DNA of 64,000 nt from Luteolibacter flavescens (GTDB taxonomy: Bacteria; Verrucomicrobiota; Verrucomicrobiia; Verrucomicrobiales; Akkermansiaceae): contig NZ_JAPDDS010000005.1 of NCBI RefSeq assembly GCF_025950085.1, forward strand, positions 1-64,000. Direction: 5' to 3'. Position numbers and translations under genes: made by a program. This document shows, piece by piece, positions 1 through 9,054 of the stretch; positions within the stretch are counted from its first letter, which is position 1; every line of letters begins with the position of its first letter. The notes beneath the pieces were generated by a model. It did not search any database. It was not told where the DNA came from and worked only from the letters and a program-made list of their open reading frames with translations.

Positions 1-215
1 AGGGTTCGAGAATAGTCCAGACGCGGTTGGAAATGTCGTGACGATGAAGATCCCGGCTCACGCAAGAGCAGCTAACGTATCCTGATTGTTAATTCAACCG
101 AATCTTGTGACGACGCAGTCTAGACCGGCCCGAGTGGTCCCCGACTGCCGTCTCAACCAAGAGATCCACAATCACTTGCCCGTCCATCCCTCCTGCGCTC
201 CCTTCCAGCCAAGCC

Positions 216-851
216 ATGAAGCACGATCTCCTTGCCGCGCGCTTCCTCCGCTGGTGCTGCGGTGAAGGTGCATCTGCATCCGAAGCGGGAGCACTCTGGT
301 CGGAGCTTTCCTCCCTCTATCAAGAGGCGCACCGCCACTACCACACGCTCGCCCACATCGCGGCCTCGCTTGCGGAACTGGATGCCACGGGCGAATCCAC
401 TCCGGAGCTGGAAGGCGCGATCTGGTTCCACGATGTCATCTACGATCCCACGCGACCGGACAATGAAGCTGCGAGCGTCATCTGGTTTGAAAACGCCACC
501 ATGGCGTGGATCTCTCCGGATTCGCGGCAAGCCATCGCCCGCCTGATCTCCGCCACCGATTTCCAGCTGCCACGCACTTCTCTCGCGGACGAGATGCTGA
601 TGGTGGACATCGACCTTGCCATCCTTTCGGAGGACTGGTCGATCTACGATGCCTATCGTAGGTCAGTGCGGCGTGAGTATGCCCATGTGCCGGACGATGC
701 CTTCCGTGCCGGGCGCGCGAAGGTGATGGAGCATTTTCTTGCGCAACCGGTGTATAGCACGCAGCGATTCGCAGGACGTGAAGCAAGGGCTCGCGAGAAT
801 ATCAGCCGCGAGCTCGCCGAGTTGGGCGGTGATGAGCCGCTGGCCGGCTGA
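216..851 (+). CDS. HD-domain metal-dependent phosphohydrolase-like protein
   Basis: A 211-residue protein of the predicted metal-dependent HD-superfamily hydrolases. The first His cluster (HRHYHTLAHI, about residues 39-48) is followed by the FHDVIYDP motif with His72-Asp73, the paired metal ligands that define HD proteins. A later DIDLAIL segment gives further acidic residues. The length matches the stand-alone 190-220 aa members of this family, whose substrates are mostly unknown. The ATG start gives an intact N-terminal helix, and a GTG/TTG choice further upstream is not needed. The next gene follows on the same strand after 50 bp and may be cotranscribed. It is most likely cytoplasmic because no signal peptide is visible. 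The specific substrate cannot be inferred. Confidence 0.85.
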   Translation: MKHDLLAARFLRWCCGEGASASEAGALWSELSSLYQEAHRHYHTLAHIAASLAELDATGESTPELEGAIWFHDVIYDPTRPDNEAASVIWFENATMAWISPDSRQAIARLISATDFQLPRTSLADEMLMVDIDLAILSEDWSIYDAYRRSVRREYAHVPDDAFRAGRAKVMEHFLAQPVYSTQRFAGREARARENISRELAELGGDEPLAG

Positions 852-901
852 TCCGGCACTATCGGCTTGCACATCGCGGAGGATGGGCGACATCCGGAGG
901 C

Positions 902-1504
902 ATGGAACTCGACCTTCTCGGCACTCATGCCGACCGTGCCTACCCCATCCTCGCCGGGCTGGTGGTCCCGCGGCCCATCGCCTGGGTGACCACGCTGCAT
1001 GAGAATGGCTCGGTGAATCTGGCGCCCTTTTCTTTCTTCAATGTCTTCGGCGATGATCCGCCGCTGGTGATCTTCGCCCCCGGCGATCGCGAGGACGGCA
1101 CGCCGAAGGACAGCGCCCGGAATGCCAAGCGGACCGGGGAATTCGTCGTCCATCTCGTCGATGAAGCCCTCGCCGAGGTGATGAACCGCACCTCCGCGCC
1201 GCATCCCCCGGGAGTCAGCGAGGCGGAGCACGAGGGCCTGACTCTTGTGCCTTCCTCGGTGGTCGCGGTGCCACGTCTCGCGGCCGCACCCGCGGCGCTG
1301 GAGTGCCGCGTCCACTCGATTCAGGAGATTGGTACGAACCGCCTAGTACTTGGCATTGTCCACCGCGTCCATGTGCGGGACGAGCTGATCGATCCGGAGA
1401 AGATCCGCATCATTCAGGAAGCCTATCACCCCGTCGGCCGCATGGCCGTGCCGGACTGGTACTGCCGCACCGGCGATCTCTTCGAAATGACGCGTCCGCG
1501 CTGA
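902..1504 (+). CDS. Flavin reductase-like (FMN-binding split-barrel) protein
   Basis: A 200-residue protein matching the flavin-reductase-like domain family. The N-terminal PRPIAWVTT followed by VNLAPFSFFN is the FMN-binding segment typical of this split-barrel fold. A middle KRTGEFVVHLV segment and the C-terminal GRMAVPDWYCR complete the pattern. Family members bind FMN and either reduce flavin with NAD(P)H or act as two-component oxygenase partners. No oxygenase is encoded nearby, so the physiological partner is unknown. It is cytoplasmic and has no signal peptide. It may be cotranscribed with the upstream HD-domain gene. Confidence 0.85.
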   Translation: MELDLLGTHADRAYPILAGLVVPRPIAWVTTLHENGSVNLAPFSFFNVFGDDPPLVIFAPGDREDGTPKDSARNAKRTGEFVVHLVDEALAEVMNRTSAPHPPGVSEAEHEGLTLVPSSVVAVPRLAAAPAALECRVHSIQEIGTNRLVLGIVHRVHVRDELIDPEKIRIIQEAYHPVGRMAVPDWYCRTGDLFEMTRPR

Positions 1505-1560
1505 GGCGTATCGACGTCCTGCCGGCTTGAAGCGGGCACGAGTGCTGTCCATGCTCTCCG

Positions 1561-1728
1561 TCATGGGAGCATGTCCTCGCATTCCTCCAGTAGGCGCAGT
1601 CCCGTGACCGGCTCCGACTCTGCATTCGATCGCGCCCGTGCGATCGTGGTGATGACGAGGATGGCGATCAGCAGGGCGAGGAGGTAGTCGATGCTGATGC
1701 CGTGGAAGTTCTTGAGCTTCGGTTTCAT
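1561..1728 (-). CDS. Small single-pass membrane protein, 55 aa
   Basis: An ATG reading frame of 55 codons that starts MKPKLKNFHG and continues with a strongly hydrophobic stretch (YLLALLIAILVITTIA, about residues 15-30). An acidic tail ending ECEDMLP follows. This positive-inside, single transmembrane-helix layout is unlikely to be chance in GC-rich DNA, but no family is recognised. A strong ribosome-binding site is not visible upstream. It lies alone between the flavin reductase gene and the HEAT-repeat gene. The function is unknown. Confidence 0.45.
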   Translation of the reverse strand: MKPKLKNFHGISIDYLLALLIAILVITTIARARSNAESEPVTGLRLLEECEDMLP

Positions 1729-1944
1729 GACCCGTGGCGATCTAGGGGTGGGAGCAAGGTCGGGCCTTGCGCTCTCTTTCTATCCCCCTCGCCGCCAGCA
1801 GTGAATGGGACTTTGGGTGCAATCCGGGTCGGCTCTCATCAATGCCCTATCCGACCACGGCAGTATAGTGCGATACGCTTGGAAGCGTCGCTCTCAGGTG
1901 ATCGACCCTCGCTGAACGAGAGGGAGTGGAGGTGCCGGCTCTCC

Positions 1945-4377
1945 TCATCCTTCGCCGATCGACGGAAAGAACCGGTTGATCACGCAGTCGATCCCTTCCT
2001 TGAGAGCACTGTTTTCAGTTCGGCTGGCAAGCGACCTCAGGTCTCTGCCTAGGGACTTCAGCGGGCCGAAGTATCGGACGAGATAGAGCGGTCCGTCGAA
2101 TGCCAGGATCTCGGTCGCTGGGTCCTGCTCGAGTCTTTCAAGCACGGACAGAGCAGTGGCCAAGCCTCCCGGACGTCCGGTCATCAGCGCGGCATACTCC
2201 GCGAAGATCACGTGACTTTCTCCCAGATGAGGAGCCAGCAAGGAGGGGACGTCGGAGTCATCTGGGTAAGCCCGTGCCAGCGAGCGCGCCGCTTCTTCGC
2301 GAACTTCGATCCATGGGTGGTCGATGGTTTCCTTGGCCAATTGAAGAACCCGCTCATCCTCCGGCCAGCGGATGACGAGGATCTTCAGGCAATTGGCGAG
2401 GAACTCTGGCCCCTTTCTCTCCCATTCATACTTGTCGAAGCCATTGGGAAAACTGAATTGTTCCACGTCCGGTCCAGTGGTCGAGCAGCGGATGATACGC
2501 AGAAACATCGGGAGCGTCTCCTCGTGATCTCCGAATTCAGCCGCGAGAAAATGGGCGGCCGGGAACGAACATCTCCACTCCTCCGCAAGGCGCTGGATCA
2601 AATACTCACGGTGACTTGCAGTTCCTGGAGTCCTGTGAGGACGGCCCTCCAGCCATTCCTGAAGCAATGCGGAAGCGCAATTAGCAGGCGGGGTTTTGAT
2701 CTTCTGCAATCGATCCATTAGTTTTGGATCGGTAGGAAAGTAGTGGGCCAGTGCATTCCATGCGGCGTTACAGAACCCTTTGTCAGTATCGGAGGTGAAC
2801 TCAAGGAGCTGATCCACAATCCGGGGGTAATCCCGAAAATGATCCGCCAGCGTTTGAATGGCGAGTTTCCTGATCGGCAGCGTCTTGGCTTCCCGGGCGA
2901 TCTTGACCAAGAGATCGAACACTGTCGGTGAGCGAACCCAGCCCGAGCAAATGCATGCCAAACAGGGATCGCTGTCCGTGATGTCGGAGAGGTCGGCAAG
3001 AAGGCCCTCCACACGCCGGTTCACAAGATCGACCAATTCTTCGCGGAAGACGCCATGCTGAATCATGCTCTGCATCAGCAGGGAGGCTCCGGTGGAAGTG
3101 GAAATCTCTGGGAGGCGCGACAGTAGCTCATGGCGGGTTCTCGCCTGCTCGGGATAGGCCGCAACAAATGCCTGCCAAAGCGGATACTCCTCGGAGCCGC
3201 ACGTATGCGGAAGCTGCAAGGCGCGGTCAATCAAAGCCATCCCCTCGTCTTGAGGAAGTTTCCACGGGGAGGCCACGAGTCTTTCGATGCCTTCGCAGGC
3301 AAACCGAAAACTGATGGGGTCGTGCGTTGAAAGCAGTGCAGCCATCGCATCCATCACCAGCTCTCGATTGCCGGAATGGCGAATGATGTTGCGGGTCCAA
3401 GGCGAATGCTCGGGTGCTATCGTGCAGCGCGAGCTGAGCCAGGATCTCAGATCTTCCCGGGAATCTGCAGCTTTCGCCAGACGTTCGACAACCGAGTTGA
3501 GGTTGGTACCCGCCAATTCTGCCGCTTTTCGCATTAACAGCTCCACGTCGCAATCCGACAGCTCCCGCGGTAAGTGGGTGTTCAGCAGGTAATCACGTCC
3601 ATCATGGATCGCGATAGCCGCCAGCTTGTGGCGAAGGATAGGATCCGAGGTGGAGCCCAAGTGACGCCGCACCTCTGCCACCGGTTCTGCGAGGCCACCC
3701 AAATCGAAAGGTTCGAGGGGAGTGTGGGTCTGGCAGGCTAATGCCGCGATGATGTGTTTGGACTCCGTAGGGTGGACAGTCCCACACGCCACAAGCAGCG
3801 GAATTATGGAGGGGTCATCGAGTGCCCATGTGGCAATAGTGTCGCCGGCGTCCGTCGCCATATCCGTTGCCCAGTCTTCAGGAGGTGCATCCCGATGGCC
3901 GAAGGACCATGTGGATGCGCGGGCCGACCGGATCACGATCTGGCGGAGGTATGGGTCGTCTGCAAAGAAGCGCTTCATCAACTCATGACAAGGTCCTCCG
4001 CATCTTCCTTCGAATCCGAAGTTCACGAATGCGCCCCAGCGTAGGAGGTGGCGGGCGGTTTGGCAGTCAGGGAAGGCTTCCAACAGCATGCGAAGCATCG
4101 TGTGCTCAGCTTCAAAGAATTGATCGTAGCGCTGGCTGAACTCCACTCTGTCGAGCAACAGGGGCCTGACCTTCGGATCGGTTTTGAGGTATTGCTGGAT
4201 AATCGACAAATCCTCGTCCGCCAGAACTTCATCAGTGTGGGGCCGTAGATAGAGGTACGCTGGAAGTTCTGAAGATGGCGCCATGTCAGTCATGCGGATG
4301 ACCTCGTCTAGCAGGGGCGGAGGAAGCGAAGAAATGGAATCGCGATAAATCCGGCGGAAAGAGGGGAGGGAGCTCAT
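1945..4377 (-). CDS. HEAT-repeat protein, 810 aa, function unknown
   Basis: The start MSSLPSFRRIY is chosen because the longer in-frame extension would run antisense through the start of the divergent dehydrogenase gene. It also has low-complexity Ser/Arg composition. The protein is almost entirely alpha-helical, with repeated helix pairs of HEAT/Armadillo type. Examples are PIRKLAIQTLADHFRDYPRIVDQLLEF-like units around two thirds of the length, and IEVREEAARSLARAYPDDSDVPSLL near the C-terminus. No signal peptide, membrane helix, nuclease motif or P-loop is seen. The composition recalls the HEAT-like C-terminal halves of large NACHT/STAND ATPases, but the ATPase part is absent. GC content and codon use (many AT-ending codons) are lower than in neighbours, which suggests acquisition by transfer. 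The role is probably protein-protein interaction. Confidence 0.7.
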   Translation of the reverse strand: MSSLPSFRRIYRDSISSLPPPLLDEVIRMTDMAPSSELPAYLYLRPHTDEVLADEDLSIIQQYLKTDPKVRPLLLDRVEFSQRYDQFFEAEHTMLRMLLEAFPDCQTARHLLRWGAFVNFGFEGRCGGPCHELMKRFFADDPYLRQIVIRSARASTWSFGHRDAPPEDWATDMATDAGDTIATWALDDPSIIPLLVACGTVHPTESKHIIAALACQTHTPLEPFDLGGLAEPVAEVRRHLGSTSDPILRHKLAAIAIHDGRDYLLNTHLPRELSDCDVELLMRKAAELAGTNLNSVVERLAKAADSREDLRSWLSSRCTIAPEHSPWTRNIIRHSGNRELVMDAMAALLSTHDPISFRFACEGIERLVASPWKLPQDEGMALIDRALQLPHTCGSEEYPLWQAFVAAYPEQARTRHELLSRLPEISTSTGASLLMQSMIQHGVFREELVDLVNRRVEGLLADLSDITDSDPCLACICSGWVRSPTVFDLLVKIAREAKTLPIRKLAIQTLADHFRDYPRIVDQLLEFTSDTDKGFCNAAWNALAHYFPTDPKLMDRLQKIKTPPANCASALLQEWLEGRPHRTPGTASHREYLIQRLAEEWRCSFPAAHFLAAEFGDHEETLPMFLRIIRCSTTGPDVEQFSFPNGFDKYEWERKGPEFLANCLKILVIRWPEDERVLQLAKETIDHPWIEVREEAARSLARAYPDDSDVPSLLAPHLGESHVIFAEYAALMTGRPGGLATALSVLERLEQDPATEILAFDGPLYLVRYFGPLKSLGRDLRSLASRTENSALKEGIDCVINRFFPSIGEG

Positions 4378-4420
4378 CAAACGGGGTTGAAAGCGACCGT
4401 GAATTGGTGCGGTATCGGCA

Positions 4421-7339
4421 GTGATGCGTCGCCCCCAGATTTTCTTCCTCGCCGCTTGTCTCGTGCTGCCCGTGTCCGCAGAGACGGGCATGGCAAAGGG
4501 CAATCCCGTGAAGCAGGCCGCCGCGCGTATGACGGTGCCGCCGGGCTTCGCGGTGGATCTCATCGCGGGCGAGCCGGATGTGGTGCAGCCCATCGCGATG
4601 TGCTTCGACTCGCGCGGCCGCATCTGGGTGGCCGAGGGCCTGACGTATCCGAACCGCGCGAAGGATGGCGAGGGCAAGGACCGCATCCTCATCTTCGAGG
4701 ACTCGGACGGGAATGGCACCTTCGAGTCGCGCAAGGTTTTCGCCGACGGGCTGAATCTCGTGAGCGGCCTCGAGACGGGCTTCGGCGGCGTCTTCGTCGG
4801 AGCCGCGCCGAACCTGATGTTCCTCGCCGATGCGGATGGCGACGACCGCGCGGACGGCGAGCCGGAGATCCTGTTAGACGGCTGGGGCTACGAGGACACG
4901 CACGAGACGCTGAATTCCTTCATCTGGGGTCCGGACGGCTGGCTCTACGGGTGCCACGGCATCTTCAGCCACTCGAAGGTGGGCAAGCCGGACACGCCGG
5001 ATGACGAGCGCGTGCCGCTGAATGCCGGCATCTGGCGCTACCATCCGGTGTCGCGGAAGTTCGAGGTCTTCGCGCACGGCACGTCGAATCCGTGGGGCCT
5101 CGATTTCAATGACTGGGGCGATGCCTTCATCGAGGCCTGCGTCATCCCGCACCTGTGGCACATCATTCCCGGCGGCTACTACCAAAGGCAGGCGGGCTCG
5201 CACTTCAACAAGCACATCTACGATCCCATCGAGACCATCGCGGACCACCGCCACTGGGTCGGCGATATCAAGGATCACGCGCACTGGGGGAAGGAAGAGT
5301 CGGTCTCGAAGGAGGTGGCCGATGCGGGTGGCGGCCATGCGCACAGCGGCTTCGCGATCTGCCTGAGCGATGCCTTCCCGGCGGAGATGCGGGGCAGTGC
5401 CCTCTTCTTCAATATCCACGGCCATCGACTGAACCGCGATATCCTGGAGCGGAATGGCTCCGGCTGGACGGGCAAGCACGCGCCGGACGTGATGATTTCG
5501 AATGACGAGTGGTTCCTCGGCGTGGCCATCGAATCCGGGCCGGATGGCGCGCTGTACTTCACCGACTGGCACGATGAAACGAGCTGCCATCGCACCGATC
5601 CTCTCCGCTGGAACCGCGGCAATGGCCGCGTGTATCGCCTGCGCCATGGCGACGTGAAACCATGGCAGGGCGACATCACGAAGCTCTCCGACCTGGAGCT
5701 CGCGAAGGCGCAGGCGGGCCGGGATGAGTGGCAACTCCGCACCGCGCGCCGCGTGCTGCAGGAGCGCCTGGCGGAGGGAGCCAAGATCGATCCGGCGGCG
5801 AAGGAATTCCTGCTGCAGACCATGCGCAGCCATCCGGACGAGACGCGGCGGCTGCGGGCGCTCTGGTGCCTGGCGGCATGCGATCTGTTAGACAAGGCGT
5901 CTCTTCCACTGAATGACGGGCACGAGAGCGTCCGGGCCTGGGCGGTGCGCCTCGCCGCGCAGGGTGGCTTTGCCATCGAGCGCAGCCATTGGCTGAGGCT
6001 CGCGTCAAAGGAGACCTCGCCGGTGGTGCTGCTTTCGCTCTGCTCCGCGCTGCCAAAGCTGCCGCGGGAGATCTCGTCGGATATCGCCCGATGGATCGCG
6101 CCGAAGATGACGGAGGACGATCCGAATCTCACGCGCATGTTCTGGTTCGGCTTCGAGAGCCAGGTGCCGCGGGATGAGGCACGCGCGATGAGCATCGCGA
6201 TGAGCTGCCCGGACGACCGCCTCGCGAAGTGGACGGCGCGCCGCCTCGAGTCGCCGGATGCATTGGTGAGCGCGCTCGGCTCCGCTGGCGAACGGGCGGG
6301 ATTGCTGCTGGATGCGCTGAAGGAGCGCCTGGATGAAAAGCCGGACGAGAAGCTGTCCGCGCCGCAACTGGAGATCATCTCCGGGCTCGCGATGAAGTCC
6401 GAGCAGGCAAAGGCGGCAGCCATCGTGGAGCGCAGCGGCGGCCAGCAGGCCATCGCGCGACTGTGGTCGAGGGTGGAGGATCGTGCCGCCCCGGCGCCAG
6501 ATCGCCTGGAGGCGTTCCGGCTGCTGGTGACTTTCCTGGAGGACAAGGACATCGAACGGCTGTCCGGACTGCTGGATGATCCCGCGCTGCGCCTGCCCGC
6601 AATCACGGCGAAGCCCGCGCTGCTGGATCACGATGCGACGAACGACCGCATCGCCGGATTCAGCGTGGAGGAAAAGGGCTCGGTCGCACGCCTTGCCGCG
6701 ACGGAGGGTAAGGCGGCGAGACTTCTCGAATGGGTGGCTGCCATGAAGCTGAAGACCCGCGATGTGCCAGCGGATGCCGTGGTGCGCCTGCGCGAAGTAC
6801 GAGATCCATCGTTGCAGGAAGAGATCGAGCGCCTGTGGGGACGGCCCGCGGCGGATGCGGATGCGCGCCGTGCGGCCATCGTGGAGTGGCAGGGCAAGCT
6901 TTCGCCCGACGTGCTCACTTCGGCGGACAAGGTGAGGGGCCGCGCGATCTTCGATCGCACCTGCGCCGCCTGCCACAAGCTCTTCGGCGAAGGCGGACTC
7001 ATAGGCCCGGAACTCACCGGTGGCGAGCGCGGCAGCGTCCACCACTGGCTCGACAACATCCTTGATCCGAATGCCCTCATCGGCCAGGGCTACGAACTCC
7101 ACCGCATCGACAAGAATGACGGCACCACCTTCACCGGCATGCTCGCCGGTGAGAACGACACCGAGCTCATCTTCCGCATGGTCGGCGTCGAGACCCGCGT
7201 GCCGAAGAGCGAGGTGAAGGCCAATACCGCCCTCGGCACCTCCATGATGCCCGAGGGCCTGCTGACCGGCCTCTCGGATGACGAGGTGCGCGACCTCATC
7301 GGCTACCTCATGTCCCCCGGGCAGGTGGAGAAGCCGTAG
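4421..7339 (+). CDS. PVC-type haem-binding CxxCH dehydrogenase-like protein
   Basis: A 972-residue exported protein with an N-terminal signal peptide (RRPQIFFLAACLVLPVSAETG). Residues about 30-430 form a PQQ/glucose-dehydrogenase-like beta-propeller of the planctomycete/verrucomicrobial membrane-bound dehydrogenase type, starting at PPGFAVDLIAGEPDVVQPIAM. HEAT-like helical repeats follow (about 450-800). A C-terminal cytochrome c domain carries CAACHK (Cys848, Cys851, His852), with the downstream axial Met probably at SMMPEG. Such proteins are thought to oxidise sugars or other periplasmic substrates. The start could be GTG at 4421 or the adjacent ATG at 4424. It diverges from the HEAT-repeat gene with about 43 bp between starts. 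The substrate is unknown. Confidence 0.9.
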   Translation: MMRRPQIFFLAACLVLPVSAETGMAKGNPVKQAAARMTVPPGFAVDLIAGEPDVVQPIAMCFDSRGRIWVAEGLTYPNRAKDGEGKDRILIFEDSDGNGTFESRKVFADGLNLVSGLETGFGGVFVGAAPNLMFLADADGDDRADGEPEILLDGWGYEDTHETLNSFIWGPDGWLYGCHGIFSHSKVGKPDTPDDERVPLNAGIWRYHPVSRKFEVFAHGTSNPWGLDFNDWGDAFIEACVIPHLWHIIPGGYYQRQAGSHFNKHIYDPIETIADHRHWVGDIKDHAHWGKEESVSKEVADAGGGHAHSGFAICLSDAFPAEMRGSALFFNIHGHRLNRDILERNGSGWTGKHAPDVMISNDEWFLGVAIESGPDGALYFTDWHDETSCHRTDPLRWNRGNGRVYRLRHGDVKPWQGDITKLSDLELAKAQAGRDEWQLRTARRVLQERLAEGAKIDPAAKEFLLQTMRSHPDETRRLRALWCLAACDLLDKASLPLNDGHESVRAWAVRLAAQGGFAIERSHWLRLASKETSPVVLLSLCSALPKLPREISSDIARWIAPKMTEDDPNLTRMFWFGFESQVPRDEARAMSIAMSCPDDRLAKWTARRLESPDALVSALGSAGERAGLLLDALKERLDEKPDEKLSAPQLEIISGLAMKSEQAKAAAIVERSGGQQAIARLWSRVEDRAAPAPDRLEAFRLLVTFLEDKDIERLSGLLDDPALRLPAITAKPALLDHDATNDRIAGFSVEEKGSVARLAATEGKAARLLEWVAAMKLKTRDVPADAVVRLREVRDPSLQEEIERLWGRPAADADARRAAIVEWQGKLSPDVLTSADKVRGRAIFDRTCAACHKLFGEGGLIGPELTGGERGSVHHWLDNILDPNALIGQGYELHRIDKNDGTTFTGMLAGENDTELIFRMVGVETRVPKSEVKANTALGTSMMPEGLLTGLSDDEVRDLIGYLMSPGQVEKP

Positions 7340-7384
7340 GCCGGAGCAGCGCGTTCAAATCAAAATCACGTAATGCGCGGATAG

Positions 7385-7615
7385 GTGACTCCCGTGGTTT
7401 CCTTCGCGTCTCATCCCGTGAAAGTCGCCACCGAGAAGCCATCCGTCACCGGCACCCGTCGATACTATCACCGTCCGGCACGCGAGAAGCGGTCGTCCTG
7501 GGACAAGTGGGTCGGCACCACCGGCAGCGAGCGCCGGGACAGGCGGGGAGCGGTAGTGACCGCCGCGCTTGTCCTCGCGGCGTTGGCCGGGGTGATCGTC
7601 TGGCTGATGGGTTGA
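7385..7615 (+). CDS. Small tail-anchored membrane protein
   Basis: A 76-codon frame starting at GTG (an alternative GTG lies three codons downstream). It has a basic N-terminal two thirds rich in Arg/Lys/Tyr (RRYYHRPAREKR) and ends in a hydrophobic helix, VVTAALVLAALAGVIVWLMG, at the extreme C-terminus. This is a tail-anchor layout. It follows the dehydrogenase gene by 45 bp and may be its operon partner. It converges on the DUF1552 gene with only 10 bp between stops. No family is recognised. Confidence 0.55.
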   Translation: MTPVVSFASHPVKVATEKPSVTGTRRYYHRPAREKRSSWDKWVGTTGSERRDRRGAVVTAALVLAALAGVIVWLMG

Positions 7616-7625
7616 GGAGCCCGGG

Positions 7626-8993
7626 TCAGATCTTCCGCAGGACTCCCGTGGAGTCGCCGAAGCGCTTCTCCTTCACGCCCATCTCTTCCAGCATGCGCAG
7701 GTAGAGGTTCGACATCGGCACGTTCTCGCCGAGGTCCACGTGGCGGCCGGGCTTGAAGGCACCGCCGCCATGACCTGCGACCACGATGGGCAGGTCGTCG
7801 TGATTGTGACGGTCGCCATCGCCGATGCAGCCGCCGTAGACGATCATCGAGTTGTGGAGCAGGCTCTTGCCATCCACGTCCTCGGTGTTCTTCAGCTTGT
7901 CGAGGAAGTAAGCGAGCTGCTGCATGTAGAAGAGGTCGATCTTCGCGATCTTCTCCAGATTGTCCTTCTTCCCCTGGTGGTGGGAGATGTTGTGGTGGCC
8001 GTCGCCGACGCCGATTTCCTTGAAGCTGCGGTTGCTGCCGTCATGCGCCATCAGGAAGGTGGAGATGCGCGTGGAGTCGGTTTTGAAGGCGAGCACCATC
8101 ATGTCCAGCATCAGCCGCAGGTGATCCTCGTAGGAGCCGGGCTCGCCCTTCGGCGCGGCTTGTCCGGGGTCGGGCGGCAGGCCCATCGCCTCGGCTTTCT
8201 CGATCTGCTTCTCGATCTCGCGGACTCCGGTGAGGTATTCGTCCAGCTTGTGCTGGTCGGTGCGCCCCAGCCGGCGGTGCAGCGCCTGCGCATCGTGCTG
8301 GATGAAGTCGAGCATCGACTTTTTCGCGGCGTAGCGCCGGCCCAGGCTGTCGGCGCGCTCCTTCGCATCCCCCGCGCCGAAGAGCCGCTCGAAGACAGCG
8401 CGTGCATTCGACTCCGGCGTCATCGGCTGGTTCTCCGAGCGCCACGAGAGATTGAACTGATACGCGCAGGAGTAGCCGGAGTCGCACGAGCCGGACTTCC
8501 GCACGCCGTCCGCCGAGAGCTCCAGCGAGGGCAGGCGGGTCTGGCTGCCGATGGCATTTGCGGCCACCTGGTCGATGGAGATGCCGACATTGATGTCGGA
8601 TCCGGCGGTCTTCCGGGCCTGGCTGCTCGTCAGGAAGGTGGCGACGCCGCGCGCGTGGTCGCCCGGTCCATCGCCATTCGCGCGGGCGAATTGCTGCTCG
8701 AAGCCGGTGAAGATCTGGAAGTGCTCGCGCAGCGATTCCATCGGCTTGAAGGTAGCGCCCATCTTGTAGTTGCCGGTGGTGCCATTCGGCCGCCAGTGCT
8801 CCAGGTTCACGCCATTCGGGATGTAGAGGAAGGCGGTGCGCAGCGGGGCGCCGCTCGCCGTCGTGGCCAGTCCGCGCCGCACGGTCTCCGCGGCCATCAG
8901 CGGGCGGAAGCACTCCAGCGCGGGCAGGCTGACGGCGGCTCCCAGGCCGCGGAGGAATCCGCGACGGCTCGATAGTCCGGGATGCGTGCTCAT
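7626..8993 (-). CDS. DUF1552 protein, Tat-exported
   Basis: A 455-residue DUF1552-family protein. The N-terminus carries a twin-arginine signal (SSRRGFLRGLGAAVSLPALECF), so it is exported folded to the periplasm. The family core is recognisable by the segments FLYIPNGVNLEHWRP, ARGVATFLTSSQA, MLDMMVLAFKTDSTRISTFL and YGGCIGDGDRHNHDDLPIVVAG. The latter resembles the metal/active-site region of alkaline-phosphatase-like proteins such as DUF1501. DUF1552 genes normally sit directly downstream of a DUF1592 gene in Planctomycetes and Verrucomicrobia, as here (61-bp gap). The pair is thought to act on polysaccharide or sulfated substrates, but no reaction is established. Confidence 0.92.
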   Translation of the reverse strand: MSTHPGLSSRRGFLRGLGAAVSLPALECFRPLMAAETVRRGLATTASGAPLRTAFLYIPNGVNLEHWRPNGTTGNYKMGATFKPMESLREHFQIFTGFEQQFARANGDGPGDHARGVATFLTSSQARKTAGSDINVGISIDQVAANAIGSQTRLPSLELSADGVRKSGSCDSGYSCAYQFNLSWRSENQPMTPESNARAVFERLFGAGDAKERADSLGRRYAAKKSMLDFIQHDAQALHRRLGRTDQHKLDEYLTGVREIEKQIEKAEAMGLPPDPGQAAPKGEPGSYEDHLRLMLDMMVLAFKTDSTRISTFLMAHDGSNRSFKEIGVGDGHHNISHHQGKKDNLEKIAKIDLFYMQQLAYFLDKLKNTEDVDGKSLLHNSMIVYGGCIGDGDRHNHDDLPIVVAGHGGGAFKPGRHVDLGENVPMSNLYLRMLEEMGVKEKRFGDSTGVLRKI

Positions 8994-9054
8994 GATCTCA
9001 AAAAGGGTGTCGGGGTTTATTTGATACAGGGCGAAAACGGGGCGCTTGTCACGG

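Noticed and set aside
1..60. Possible tRNA 3' end (GGTTCGAG near position 4)
   Set aside because: A T-loop-like string is present, but no 5-bp T-stem or acceptor pairing can be formed, and upstream sequence is outside the window.
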